64,000 bases of DNA from Enterococcus_C asini_A (lineage in GTDB: Bacteria > Bacillota > Bacilli > Lactobacillales > Enterococcaceae). The stretch is from the NCBI RefSeq assembly GCF_031928785.1, contig NZ_JARQAL010000001.1, one strand, 5' to 3'. The notes beneath the pieces are model-generated. The model did not search any database and was not told the DNA's origin. It was given only the letters and a program-made list of their open reading frames with translations. Below, in pieces: positions 8,706-17,347 of this stretch (the stretch's first letter is position 1; every line of letters begins with the position of its first letter). Made by a program: the position numbers and the translations under genes.

Positions 8706-8735
8706 CTCAAAAAAGAAACATCGAGGTGATGATCA

Positions 8736-8906
8736 ATGAAAAAAACTGATGTGGAAAAAGGTATGATCTACGAGGCGGAAGTTGTCGGCTAAAAAGGGCG
8801 TCAACAAGTACAAATCCTCCGTGTTCTGGAAAAAACTTGCACCGTGGAATTAAAAAAGACTGGCGAGCTAGCCTTAGTCAAAATCGAAAGCTTAACTAGC
8901 GTCTAA
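8736..8906 (+). pseudogene. Small ORF of 56 codons interrupted by an in-frame TAA
   Basis: ATG at 8736 with AGGTGAT 6-7 bases upstream opens a frame that meets TAA at codon 19 (8790-8792). It then continues in the same frame to a second TAA at 8904-8906. The first part reads MKKTDVEKGMIYEAEVVG. The second continues KGRQQVQILRVLEKT and ends KIESLTSV, with codon use like the neighbouring genes. A single base change (AAA, GAA or CAA to TAA) would restore a basic protein of 56 residues. It has its own promoter and a strong terminator, so the unit is otherwise intact. I do not recognise the family. Recent decay, a sequencing error or readthrough are the options. Confidence 0.6.
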
Positions 8907-8910
8907 AGAA

Positions 8911-8952
8911 CCCCGGTAATCACGCTGATCTTGCGATTACCGGGGCATTTTT
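8911..8952 (+). terminator. Terminator of the interrupted small gene, also facing the DsrE gene
   Basis: Perfect 11-bp stem CCCCGGTAATC/GATTACCGGGG, 13-base loop, then CATTTTT. The minus-strand DsrE gene stops inside the T-run, so the hairpin probably serves both strands. Confidence 0.85.
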
Positions 8953-9265
8953 ATGGCTTGATATAGGCATAACCTAAGTGTTGCAATTTGACTAAATCTA
9001 AGACGCCGGCAGGGACGACAGTAACTTTAGCAGGCAGACGCTCTTCTTCAATTTTAAACCCCCGTAACGCATTGCGACAAGCGTGAATTTCAGCTTCGCC
9101 AGTCTCGATAAATTCTTGCTGTTCGGGATCTAAAAGCCCGGTGATGGCGGCTCCGTTAATCAATAATACGATTTGCATAGTGGGGCTAGCGACTTTTAGG
9201 TTGTGAATGTTTTTCTTTGCTTCTGACCATTTGGCTACTTCATCTACATGGAAAACAACTTTCAT
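8951..9265 (-). CDS. DsrE/DsrF-like family protein
   Basis: 104 residues of the small alpha/beta DsrE-like fold. Seen: VVFHVDEVAKW, then QIVLLINGAAI, and a single conserved cysteine in IHACRNAL (Cys63). DsrE-family members relay sulfur or act as small accessory proteins; no substrate can be assigned here. AAAGGACG precedes the ATG by 7 bases and lies at the end of the AI-2E-type transporter gene, 14 bases upstream, so the two form a minus-strand operon. Confidence 0.7.
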   Translation of the reverse strand: MKVVFHVDEVAKWSEAKKNIHNLKVASPTMQIVLLINGAAITGLLDPEQQEFIETGEAEIHACRNALRGFKIEEERLPAKVTVVPAGVLDLVKLQHLGYAYIKP

Positions 9266-9279
9266 TTTAACACGTCCTT

Positions 9280-10452
9280 TCAGTAATCCTTTTCAGAAAA
9301 CTCGGTTTGTTCATAGGTTCCTTCATTGCCAAAATAGCGATTGTAGCGTTGTTTAAACTTACGGAAGACAAAGACGGTCAACAGTTTAATCAACGTATAA
9401 ATGGGAATCCCTAATACGATTCCGAAAAAGCCTAGTAAATCTCCCATGACCATTAAGACGACGATAATCGTGATGGGATGAATTTTAAGCCGATTGCCTA
9501 AAACGCGAGGAACTACCAGGTCTCCGTGAAGAAGTTGGACGACAAACCAAGCAATGACAAATTTCACCACCATAAAACCGGAGTCTTGGAAAGCCACAAA
9601 CAGTCCTGGTAAAAAGGCGATAAACGAACCGATATAAGGCACAATATTTAAAATTCCTGCTGCTAAGGCAATTAAAGTGGCATATTTTAAACCGATTAAT
9701 ACAAAGACAACCCAATAAATCAATCCTAATAAGACAGAGGCAATAACCTGGCCTTTTAAAAAAGCGCCAATTTGTTGGTTGGCAATGGTGATTAATTCCT
9801 TTACATCACGGCGAAACCGGGGAGGAATAATGGACATCAAGGTATCGTAAAATTTCTTAGGACTTTTAATTAAAAAGAAAGCGATAATCGGTCCGGTAAA
9901 CAACGTGATGCCCACAGTGGAAATCGTGGAAACCACAGTGCCTAATCCCCGAGCGCCATCTTGCCAATTTTCACTGAGAAAAGCAATGACACTTTCAGTG
10001 AGGGAATCCAAAGAAGTGGTCAATTGCTGAAATTCGTCGGCAAAGGGAGTGTTGTTGACAAAAGACTGCACGCCTGCCAGAAAGTCTTCGGCTAAGCTGG
10101 GAAGCTGATCAAATAACTCCACTGACTGTTGGCTGATTAAAGGAAATAACTGAAACCCGCCAAAGATTAACAGCGCTACTAAAAGGATATAAGAGGCAAT
10201 CAAGCTAATGGTACGGGGGATTTTTTTACTTTCCGCAAAATCTACAATGGGGCATAATGTGTAATACAAAACGAGGGCGAAAATTACTGGAGGTAAAATT
10301 GTCCCAATCAGCACCATAATTGGCTCATACAAAAAAGAGACTTCCCGTAACAACAACACGGTAATCGCAAAGAGACAGATTAAACCTAAGATATAATAAC
10401 TCGTCTTGCCACCTAGAAAGGAAATCAAGCGGTGTGAAGATTTTTTTTCCAT
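9280..10452 (-). CDS. AI-2E family transporter (PF01594-type membrane protein)
   Basis: A 390-residue multi-pass membrane protein with the family layout: two N-terminal helices, a long extracytoplasmic segment rich in FDQLPSL-type repeats, then five or six helices ending in MGDLLGFFGIVLGIPIYTLIK. The PYIGSF stretch in the middle (NIVPYIGSFIAFLPGLFVAF) is typical. Members export AI-2, ions or small organics; the substrate is unknown. I start at ATG 10452 because AGAAAGGATG lies 8 bases before it. Upstream in-frame ATGs at 10461 and 10503 overlap or precede that ribosome site. It is first in an operon with the DsrE gene. Confidence 0.8.
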   Translation of the reverse strand: MEKKSSHRLISFLGGKTSYYILGLICLFAITVLLLREVSFLYEPIMVLIGTILPPVIFALVLYYTLCPIVDFAESKKIPRTISLIASYILLVALLIFGGFQLFPLISQQSVELFDQLPSLAEDFLAGVQSFVNNTPFADEFQQLTTSLDSLTESVIAFLSENWQDGARGLGTVVSTISTVGITLFTGPIIAFFLIKSPKKFYDTLMSIIPPRFRRDVKELITIANQQIGAFLKGQVIASVLLGLIYWVVFVLIGLKYATLIALAAGILNIVPYIGSFIAFLPGLFVAFQDSGFMVVKFVIAWFVVQLLHGDLVVPRVLGNRLKIHPITIIVVLMVMGDLLGFFGIVLGIPIYTLIKLLTVFVFRKFKQRYNRYFGNEGTYEQTEFSEKDY

Positions 10453-10554
10453 AAGAATCATCCTTTCTGGAAAATACTCTTTCACTAAGTATAACGAATT
10501 CAAAATTATCTGTACAATTTAAGGCTGGAGAGGTTTAAAATGTAATGCTTAGAA

Positions 10555-10590
10555 AAAGAGAAAGGAATGTGCCACAACCTTTCTCTTTTT
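10555..10590 (-). terminator. Bidirectional terminator downstream of mntH
   Basis: Stem AAAGAGAAAGG/CCTTTCTCTTT with a 12-base loop and runs of T on both strands. On the minus strand it ends mntH transcription. Confidence 0.8.
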
Positions 10591-10626
10591 TAATCAATTA
10601 TTTTAATGTAAAAAGCTTTAACTGAA

Positions 10627-12177
10627 TTATTTCAATGAGTCATGGTAACGTTTGTTGTTTTTGTACAAGTCCCAAATGGTCCAAGTTAACAAGGCTAAAA
10701 CTCCAGCAATTAAGCAATAGGCAATGCCATTGGCGAGGGTTATTTCACTGGTGCTGGGATTGTCACCAAAGAACCCTCGAATCGAATCCGGTAAACCTCG
10801 TAAATTCAAATAGGTCAAAGCAATCACTGAAAGCCAGCCCAAGCCTTGAATGATGGGACGATTTTTAAAGCGCGTGCCCATTTCAATAGCACTATTTGTC
10901 ATAATCAATAACGGCAACATGGAAAATGGCAGCGCAAAGGCTAGGAACACTTGAGAGTTATTCATCAAGTTGTTCAATGCTTGGTGTTCTTCGATGGGAT
11001 TGTCACTGCGAGTGAGTAGTACACAGACCATAACCGGAATTACGGAAATCAAACGAGTAACCAAACGCCGCAACCAAATCGGGATTTTCAAATGAATAAA
11101 ACCTTCCATAATAACTTGTCCGGTTAAGGTGCCGGTAATGGTGGAGTTCTGCCCGGAAGCTAAGAGGGCTACGGCAAATAAAGTGGACAAGAGCCCAGTT
11201 TTCGCCACATTCATCAAAAGCCCATTGTTCATCACAGAAGGGTCAGACAAAGCTTGAAAGAGACCGAAGAAAGAAGGGTCTTTTACAGAACCGGATTTAA
11301 AAACCGCTACCCCCATAATTAACAGTAAAGCATTTACGACAAAGGCTAATGAAAGCTGGATATTGGAATCCCAAGTGGTGAAGCGAACAGCTTGAGCCAC
11401 ACTATTTTCATTTTGATGATCTACTTTCCGCGTTTGGGAGACAGCAGAATGCAAGTACAAATTATGAGGCATAACCGTTGCGCCGATAATTCCTAATGAA
11501 CCAGTTAAAGGGGTTTGTCCTCCAATGGTAGGTGTTTCGGAAAAGGTTTTTGGTGTGGGGATAAAACCTTTTATCACCACGCTCCAATCAGGATTGGATA
11601 ATGCCACTTGATAAACAAAGACAAAGAGAATGACGAAAATCAAACAGACCACAATGCCTTCAATTTTACGGAAGCCGATTTTGGTTAAAAGCAAGAGCAA
11701 TAACACATCAAAAACGGTAATAAAAACGGCAATCCACAAAGGAATCCCAAAAAGGAGATACAAGGCGATGGCCGCTCCCACAACTTCGGCGATATCTGTG
11801 GCCATAATTGCTAACTCGGTAATGATCCACAGTACGATACCTAGTGCCTTACTAGTTCGAGCCCGAATTGCTTGGGCTAAGTCCATCTGGGTTACGATAC
11901 CGAGTTTTGCTGCCATATATTGCAGCAACATGGCAATCAGACTGGAGATGAGAATCACTGACATGAGTAAATATTGAAAATTTTGTCCCCCGGTAATGGA
12001 GGTGGACCAGTTTCCGGGATCCATATAGCCCACTGCAACGAGTGCTCCTGGTCCAGAATAAGCCAATAATGTTCGCCAAAAACCCTTTCCTTGAGGGACT
12101 TCTACGGTACCGTTGATTTCTTCTAAAGACAGGTCACTGCTATGGGTGACCAACTTTTCTTTTTTGGAGTGTGTCAC
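10627..12177 (-). CDS. mntH: Nramp-family Mn2+/Fe2+-proton symporter MntH
   Basis: A 516-residue membrane protein that imports manganese, or other divalent metals, with protons. Seen: the metal-site DPGN in GYMDPGNWST of helix 1, MPHNLYLHS of helix 6, and about eleven hydrophobic segments. Its N-terminal extension of about 45 residues is charged and cytoplasmic. AAAGGAGGAGCG precedes the ATG. The promoter region carries a DtxR/MntR-type palindrome just downstream of a good -35/-10 pair, so manganese-dependent repression is expected. Confidence 0.92.
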   Translation of the reverse strand: MTHSKKEKLVTHSSDLSLEEINGTVEVPQGKGFWRTLLAYSGPGALVAVGYMDPGNWSTSITGGQNFQYLLMSVILISSLIAMLLQYMAAKLGIVTQMDLAQAIRARTSKALGIVLWIITELAIMATDIAEVVGAAIALYLLFGIPLWIAVFITVFDVLLLLLLTKIGFRKIEGIVVCLIFVILFVFVYQVALSNPDWSVVIKGFIPTPKTFSETPTIGGQTPLTGSLGIIGATVMPHNLYLHSAVSQTRKVDHQNENSVAQAVRFTTWDSNIQLSLAFVVNALLLIMGVAVFKSGSVKDPSFFGLFQALSDPSVMNNGLLMNVAKTGLLSTLFAVALLASGQNSTITGTLTGQVIMEGFIHLKIPIWLRRLVTRLISVIPVMVCVLLTRSDNPIEEHQALNNLMNNSQVFLAFALPFSMLPLLIMTNSAIEMGTRFKNRPIIQGLGWLSVIALTYLNLRGLPDSIRGFFGDNPSTSEITLANGIAYCLIAGVLALLTWTIWDLYKNNKRYHDSLK

Positions 12178-12214
12178 AAACGCTCCTCCTTTATTTTAAA
12201 TTCCAGACGCGATT

Positions 12215-12271
12215 TTTAGGTGCACCTTATTCTTCTAGTTCTGTTATACGCATATCGGAGTAAAAATGCAA
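12215..12271 (-). promoter_or_regulatory. mntH promoter with MntR/EfaR-type operator
   Basis: Read on the minus strand: TTGCAT (12271-12266), 17-base spacer, TATAAC (12248-12243). About 15 bases further on lies TAAGGTGCACCTAA, with a perfect 10-base palindrome AGGTGCACCT at 12218-12227. This matches DtxR-family manganese operators (MntR, EfaR). Its position at about +6 to +20 suits repression. Confidence 0.7.
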
Positions 12272-12367
12272 CTATTTCTCCTTATAACCAGTGTTGGTTG
12301 CTCTAAAAGTCGAGCTAGCGTAAGATAAAAAGAAAGGAAATAATTCGAGGAAGAGGAGGTAGATGAG

Positions 12368-13258
12368 ATGAATTATCGCTTGCATACCCTAAGTGGTGAA
12401 GAACACACCCAACTTGCTTTAGCGGAATTTTCAGTAGAAGAACCTAAAGGAGTTGTCCAAATTATTCATGGTGCTTTGGAATATAAAGAACGCTATTTTG
12501 AATTCGCCCATTATTTGCAACAAGCTGGCTATGCCGTGATTTTGTCAGACAATCGAGGTCACGGTAAGAGTGTATCGAAGCAGGATAGCTTTGGTTTAAT
12601 GCGAGATTTTGACAGCTTGGTGGCAGACCAAGTAAGCATTAGCCAATGGATACAAAAACGCTATCCCAATCGTCCTTTGATTCTTTTTGGACATTCCTTT
12701 GGTTCGATTTTAGCCAGAGCTTATTTGCAAAAAAATGACCAATTTCTTAGTAAGTTGATTTTGACGGGAACCGCCAATTATGTAACCGTGGTACCAGTAG
12801 GGATTCAATTAGCGAAAGCCTTTATCAAAGTCCGTGGGGAGCTCGCTTATTCTCCTGTGTTAAATTATCTGTCGGGAAATTTAGGGGTGGAGCAAGAGTG
12901 GTTGTCTAACAATCCGGAAAATAACCGCAAAGCCAAAGAAGATAAAAAAATGGTCCCTCGTTATCCCGTGCGTAGTCTATTAACAATTTGGGAAGGAGAT
13001 CGGCAATTGAAAGCCTATGATCGCTATCAATGTCAAAATCCAGATTTGCCTATTTTAAATGTAGTGGGGGCGGAAGATAAAATTACGGGTGGCTCTCGGG
13101 GAGTAGCAGACACCTTAAAAACACTGAAAAAAATCGGCTACCACAAACTCACCAATGTGGTGATGGAACACATGAAACATGAAGTGTTAAATGAAGTGGA
13201 CAATCAGCTGGTTTACGAAGAAATTTTGCGCTTTTTGGAGGATTCTCGCAAAAAGTAA
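12368..13258 (+). CDS. Alpha/beta hydrolase, serine aminopeptidase/lysophospholipase type
   Basis: A 296-residue hydrolase with the nucleophile elbow GHSFGS, oxyanion region IIHGALEY near residue 35, a catalytic Asp candidate in NVVGAEDKIT and His in VVMEHMKHEVLNE. This arrangement matches Hydrolase_4 (monoacylglycerol lipase or lysophospholipase-like) proteins. No signal peptide; substrate is unknown. GAAGAGGAGG precedes the ATG. The gene converges on the candidate minus-strand sRNA, whose terminator starts 8 bases after this stop codon. Confidence 0.8.
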   Translation: MNYRLHTLSGEEHTQLALAEFSVEEPKGVVQIIHGALEYKERYFEFAHYLQQAGYAVILSDNRGHGKSVSKQDSFGLMRDFDSLVADQVSISQWIQKRYPNRPLILFGHSFGSILARAYLQKNDQFLSKLILTGTANYVTVVPVGIQLAKAFIKVRGELAYSPVLNYLSGNLGVEQEWLSNNPENNRKAKEDKKMVPRYPVRSLLTIWEGDRQLKAYDRYQCQNPDLPILNVVGAEDKITGGSRGVADTLKTLKKIGYHKLTNVVMEHMKHEVLNEVDNQLVYEEILRFLEDSRKK

Positions 13259-13259
13259 C

Positions 13260-13451
13260 AAAAAAACCGAAAGCAGGGAACTTTCGGCTAGTTGGGGGAG
13301 GTATATCAAAAAAGGGAGATATACGAGAATCTCTTGATTGGGGGATCAAGGATTCAATAGAACAGCTAGAGTGAAAAAGATGAAGAGCCATCTTTATAAG
13401 GATGGAGTGTCTAATAGGAATTGGGGGAACCTATGAGACCTCTTCTTTACA
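13260..13451 (-). ncRNA. Candidate small RNA with C-rich hairpin loops
   Basis: Between the hydrolase and the GH13 operon the minus strand has a promoter (TTGGCT 13487-13482, 18-base spacer, TAGAAT 13463-13458). It then has a chain of hairpins and a textbook terminator, CCGAAAG/CTTTCGG (13287-13267), followed by seven T. In transcript order the stems are ATAGG/CCTAT (13434-13414), CCATC/GATGG (13405-13388), CTTGAT/ATCAAG (13350-13333) and GTATATC/GATATAC (13324-13301). The octamer TCCCCCAA occurs three times: in two loops and once single-stranded just before the terminator. TCCC is also in two other loops. About 190 nt, no ORF with a ribosome site. C-rich loops of this kind bind Shine-Dalgarno sequences in staphylococcal and pneumococcal sRNAs. 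Not matched to a known family. Confidence 0.65.
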
Positions 13452-13676
13452 CTTCTAATTCTAGCCTGTCGTGAGTAAAAAAGCCAAAAAATGATGTTCT
13501 TTCAAAGGGAGAAAACAAGCTTTTTGATGAAATAAACCGCGTTATTATCCCTTTTTGAAAGCAAGTCCCATCTTTTTCAGCTTTCAAGAAATAAATGGTC
13601 AATGGCGGGACTGGGCTCTTTTACCAGCTTGCAAAAGCAAAATGATTGCGCTTACTAAAAATGTGGTAGATTTAAA

Positions 13677-13688
13677 GCAATCGGTTGC
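13677..13688 (+). promoter_or_regulatory. MalR-like operator, distal copy
   Basis: GCAATCGGTTGC, a near-perfect LacI-family palindrome (GCAANCGNTTGC type), 129 bases upstream of the proximal copy. A weaker match, GCAAAATGATTGC, lies at about 13636-13648. Confidence 0.5.
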
Positions 13689-13816
13689 ATTATGATTAAG
13701 GGTTCGTTAAGCTATAGTTAGGTGATCAATTAAAATAAAGCGGAAGTCGTAGTGTTAAAAACCGGTTTATTACTCGTAATAGAATAAACGCAAAACAGAT
13801 ATCTCTGATTATAAAC

Positions 13817-13828
13817 GCAATCGATTGC
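13817..13828 (+). promoter_or_regulatory. MalR-like operator, promoter-proximal copy
   Basis: Perfect palindrome GCAATCGATTGC, 8 bases upstream of the -35. It is of the kind bound by maltose regulators (MalR, LacI family) in streptococci and enterococci. No malR gene lies in the window. Confidence 0.6.
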
Positions 13829-13836
13829 TTTAATTA

Positions 13837-13865
13837 TTGAAAATGTTTCTGAAATATGCCATAAT
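13837..13865 (+). promoter_or_regulatory. Promoter of the GH13 operon
   Basis: TTGAAA (13837-13842), 17-base spacer, CATAAT (13860-13865). The rest of the 13464-13836 gap holds two or three palindromic operators and no gene. Confidence 0.65.
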
Positions 13866-13900
13866 AATGCTAAAATCGGAGAATGAAAGGGGAAACAATT

Positions 13901-15673
13901 ATGAATACAGCGGCAATTTATCATCGCCCTGACAGTGAATTTGCCTTTTTATATACAAAAGAGACGATGCGGATTCGTTTGCGGACTGCTCGAGGAGACT
14001 TAAAGCAAGCTTTTTTACTGCATGGGGACCCGTATCGGATTAACGCCGAGGATTGGTGTGAAAATCCCATTGAAATGAAGTGTTATTTGTCTACCAATGT
14101 TCATGATTATTGGATTTGTGAAACAACTGCACCCTTTAGTCGATTGGCTTATGGGTTTCACTTAATTGGCCGGGATAACACAGAGGTTTTTTATGGTGAT
14201 CATGGCGTTTTGCCTTTTAAAGAAACTATGCTGGCCATGCCGAATAATTATTTTCGTATGCCATATTTTCATGAGGCAGATCGGTTTCAAGTACCGGAAT
14301 GGGCAAAAAAAACCGTGTGGTATCAGATTTTTCCGGAACGTTTTGCCAATGGAGATACCACAAATGATCCTAAAGGAACGCTACCTTGGGGTTCTAAAGC
14401 CCCTGACCGCCAAGATTTTTTTGGAGGAGACTTGCAAGGTGTCTTCGAACATTTAGATCATTTGGAAGAGCTAGGTGTAAATGGCTTGTATTTTTGCCCA
14501 ATTTTTGAGGCCCATTCCAATCACAAGTATGATACCATCGACTATTTAAAAGTTGACCCGGCTTTTGGGGATGAAGCTTTGTTAAAAAAATTGATTGCCG
14601 AGTGTCACAATCGAGGCATGAAAGTGATGTTAGATGCGGTCTTCAATCACATGGGAGATGTTTCTCCTCAGTGGCAAGACGTAATCAAAAATGGCTCTAA
14701 ATCACCTTTTGCAGATTGGTTTCACATTCACGAGTTTCCTGTGAGTTACACGCCGGGAGAGGATTTTGAGGATGCAAAAGATCTGACCTACGATGTCTTT
14801 GCTTTCACACCCCATATGCCGAAATTAAACACGGCAAATCCTGAAGTAGAAGCTTATCTCTTAAATATTGCCAAATATTGGATTGAAGAGTTCGATATTG
14901 ATGCGTGGCGGCTGGATGTGGCTAACGAAGTAGATCATCATTTTTGGAAGAAGTTCCGCCAAGTATGTGATGAGACTAAAGCAGATTTTTATATTTTAGG
15001 AGAAATTTGGCATTCTTCGCAAAGCTGGTTACAAGGAGATGAATTCCATGGGGTGATGAACTACGCCTATATGGATGCCATTAAGGATTATTTTATTAAA
15101 GGCGTGATTCCTATGGAGCAAATGGTTTCTGAGATTAACCAGCAGTTGATGTACTACCGGGATCAGACCAATCAAGTACAGTTCAACGTACTTGATTCCC
15201 ACGATACGCCGCGTATTTTAACCGAGGCTAAAGGAGACAAAGACTTGATGAAACAAGTTACGGCCTTTACCTACTTGCAACCCGGGACCCCTTGTATTTA
15301 TTATGGTGATGAATACGCCATGACCGGAGAAATGGACCCGGATTGTCGCAAGTGTATGGTTTGGGATCCTGATGAACAAGACCAAGATATGTTCCAATTT
15401 TTTCAAACTCTGGTGGCTTTTCGCAAAAACTGGCAGCCAATTTTGTCGGCAGGTCAGCTGAAGTGGGAAGTGGTGGAGGATAAATCGGGAATGATTCGAA
15501 TCAGTCGGGAAACAAAAGCGGGTAAGCTGACTGGGGTGTTCAACACTGGTGTCATTGGAGAAGAAGCCAAACATGTGGCAGTTTCCGGAGAAGTTTTAGT
15601 GAGTAATTTATCGGTAACCGTAGCCCAAGAAGCAATCATTTCTCCAAAAGGTTTTGTGATTTTTGCTAATTAA
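13901..15673 (+). CDS. GH13_20 neopullulanase / cyclomaltodextrinase / maltogenic amylase
   Basis: A 590-residue cytoplasmic amylase with the N-terminal beta-sandwich of the neopullulanase subfamily (about residues 1-125), followed by the (beta/alpha)8 barrel. Catalytic residues: Asp339 in AWRLDVANEVDH, Glu368 in LGEIWH, Asp435 in LDSHDTPR. VFNHMGD is the conserved region I. It would cut imported maltodextrins or cyclodextrins to maltose and glucose. The ATG at 13901 is used because AAAGGGGAAA lies 8 bases before it; the ATG at 13883 contains that site. First gene of a three-gene operon, 33 bases ahead of the next. Confidence 0.88.
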   Translation: MNTAAIYHRPDSEFAFLYTKETMRIRLRTARGDLKQAFLLHGDPYRINAEDWCENPIEMKCYLSTNVHDYWICETTAPFSRLAYGFHLIGRDNTEVFYGDHGVLPFKETMLAMPNNYFRMPYFHEADRFQVPEWAKKTVWYQIFPERFANGDTTNDPKGTLPWGSKAPDRQDFFGGDLQGVFEHLDHLEELGVNGLYFCPIFEAHSNHKYDTIDYLKVDPAFGDEALLKKLIAECHNRGMKVMLDAVFNHMGDVSPQWQDVIKNGSKSPFADWFHIHEFPVSYTPGEDFEDAKDLTYDVFAFTPHMPKLNTANPEVEAYLLNIAKYWIEEFDIDAWRLDVANEVDHHFWKKFRQVCDETKADFYILGEIWHSSQSWLQGDEFHGVMNYAYMDAIKDYFIKGVIPMEQMVSEINQQLMYYRDQTNQVQFNVLDSHDTPRILTEAKGDKDLMKQVTAFTYLQPGTPCIYYGDEYAMTGEMDPDCRKCMVWDPDEQDQDMFQFFQTLVAFRKNWQPILSAGQLKWEVVEDKSGMIRISRETKAGKLTGVFNTGVIGEEAKHVAVSGEVLVSNLSVTVAQEAIISPKGFVIFAN

Positions 15674-15706
15674 AACAGTTTAAAGAATCAATAGGAGGCT
15701 TTTAAT

Positions 15707-17347
15707 ATGGAGCAACATTGGTGGCAAGAAGTGGTGGTTTATCAAGTCTATCCTCGAAGCTTTTACGACAGTGACGGAGATGGCATTGGGGATTTAAAAG
15801 GTATTATTGCAAAACTCGATTATTTGGCAAAGCTGGGAATTGGGGCGATTTGGTTGTCGCCAGTCTATGCTTCTCCTAATGATGATAATGGCTATGATAT
15901 TTCTGATTATCAACGTATTATGAGTGAATTCGGAACTATGGCAGAGATGGATTTATTAATTCAAGAAGCGAAAAAACGCCAGATTGAAATTGTAATGGAC
16001 TTAGTTGTCAACCATACTTCTGATGAACACGCTTGGTTTGTAGAAGCAAAAGAGAATCCAGACAGTCTTTATCGCGATTACTATGTTTGGAGTGATCCGG
16101 CAAAAGATGGTGGCGTTCCTAATGGCTTGACCTCGAATTTTTCAGGTAGTGCTTGGACTTTAGATGAGGCTAGCGGGCAGTATTATTTGCATTTATTTAG
16201 CAAGAAGCAACCGGATTTAAATTGGCAGAACCCTCAATTGCGCAATGAGATTTACACGATGATGAATTATTGGATTGATAAGGGTATCGGTGGTTTTCGT
16301 ATGGATGTAATTGATTTAATCGGCAAAATTCCCGAAGCAGAAATTACGAATAATGGCCCTAAGCTCCATGAATACTTACAAGAAATGAACCAGGCAACCT
16401 TTGGGGATAAGGACTTATTAACCGTTGGGGAAACTTGGGGAGCAACGCCGGAAATCGCCAAATTATACTCTGATCCTAAGCGTCATGAGCTTTCCATGGT
16501 TTTTCAATTTGAACACGTAATGTTGGATCAAGAAGCCGGTAAGAGCAAATGGGATTGGACACCTTTAAAGATTAATGAGTTAAAACACGCTTTGGCTCGT
16601 TGGCAAACTGAGTTAGGAGAAGAAGGTTGGAACTCATTGTTTTGGGAAAATCACGATTTACCTCGGGTGATTTCACGCTGGGGCAATGACCGAGAATACC
16701 GAGAAGAATCGGCGAAACTTTTTGCTATCATTCTTCACATGATGAAAGGCACGCCTTATATATACCAAGGAGAAGAAATCGGTATGACCAACTCCCCGGT
16801 GACCGATATCAGCCAAGTCAAAGATATTGAAAGTATCAATCTTTATTACGAACGCCTTGCTCAAGGTTACGACAAAGAGACGATTATCGCCGCCATTAAT
16901 CGCAAAGGGCGTGACAATGCTCGTACGCCTATGCAATGGTCGGCAGATGTCAATGGAGGTTTTACAAGTGGAACTCCTTGGCTAAAGGTTAATCCTAATT
17001 ATCAGACTATTAACGTAGAACAAGCTTTGACTGATGAAAACTCCATTTTTTATACTTATCAAAAATTGATTGCATTACGGAAAGACCATCCTTTGATGAT
17101 TTGGGGAGATTTTGAACTATTGGAGACGACAGATAAAATCTTTGCTTATTTGCGTCGTTATCAAGGTGAGACATGGTTAGTGGTGGGCAATTTCTCTGAT
17201 GACAAACAAACACTGGACTTAGGCCAATATGCCGTAAGAAAAACGATCATTCACAATTATCCTGAGATTATTACCAGTTTGGCAAGAGAATTGCGCCCTT
17301 GGGAAGCTTTTGTCACAGTGGTGGAGGCTAACGATGACCGCAAATAA
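15707..17347 (+). CDS. GH13_31 alpha-glucosidase, alpha-1,6-type (oligo-1,6-glucosidase/dextran glucosidase)
   Basis: A 546-residue cytoplasmic exo-glucosidase. Nucleophile Asp200 in GFRMDVIDLI, acid/base Glu242 in VGETWG, Asp in ENHDLPR. In this subfamily the residue after the nucleophile tracks linkage: Val, as here (Val201), marks enzymes that prefer alpha-1,6 bonds (isomaltose, panose). AATAGGAGGC precedes the ATG. The last 14 bases overlap the start of the paralogous alpha-glucosidase, so translation is coupled. With the neopullulanase it would complete breakdown of branched maltodextrins. Confidence 0.87.
   Translation: MEQHWWQEVVVYQVYPRSFYDSDGDGIGDLKGIIAKLDYLAKLGIGAIWLSPVYASPNDDNGYDISDYQRIMSEFGTMAEMDLLIQEAKKRQIEIVMDLVVNHTSDEHAWFVEAKENPDSLYRDYYVWSDPAKDGGVPNGLTSNFSGSAWTLDEASGQYYLHLFSKKQPDLNWQNPQLRNEIYTMMNYWIDKGIGGFRMDVIDLIGKIPEAEITNNGPKLHEYLQEMNQATFGDKDLLTVGETWGATPEIAKLYSDPKRHELSMVFQFEHVMLDQEAGKSKWDWTPLKINELKHALARWQTELGEEGWNSLFWENHDLPRVISRWGNDREYREESAKLFAIILHMMKGTPYIYQGEEIGMTNSPVTDISQVKDIESINLYYERLAQGYDKETIIAAINRKGRDNARTPMQWSADVNGGFTSGTPWLKVNPNYQTINVEQALTDENSIFYTYQKLIALRKDHPLMIWGDFELLETTDKIFAYLRRYQGETWLVVGNFSDDKQTLDLGQYAVRKTIIHNYPEIITSLARELRPWEAFVTVVEANDDRK

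Noticed and set aside
13149..13391. 80-codon minus-strand frame overlapping the hydrolase end
   Set aside because: It runs through the sRNA hairpins and terminator, has no ribosome site, and its composition is not protein-like.
13260..13440. GGGGGA loops on the plus strand read as CsrA-binding sRNA
   Set aside because: Only the minus strand has a promoter and a terminator with a T-run, and CsrA is not expected in this group, so the transcript is read on the minus strand.
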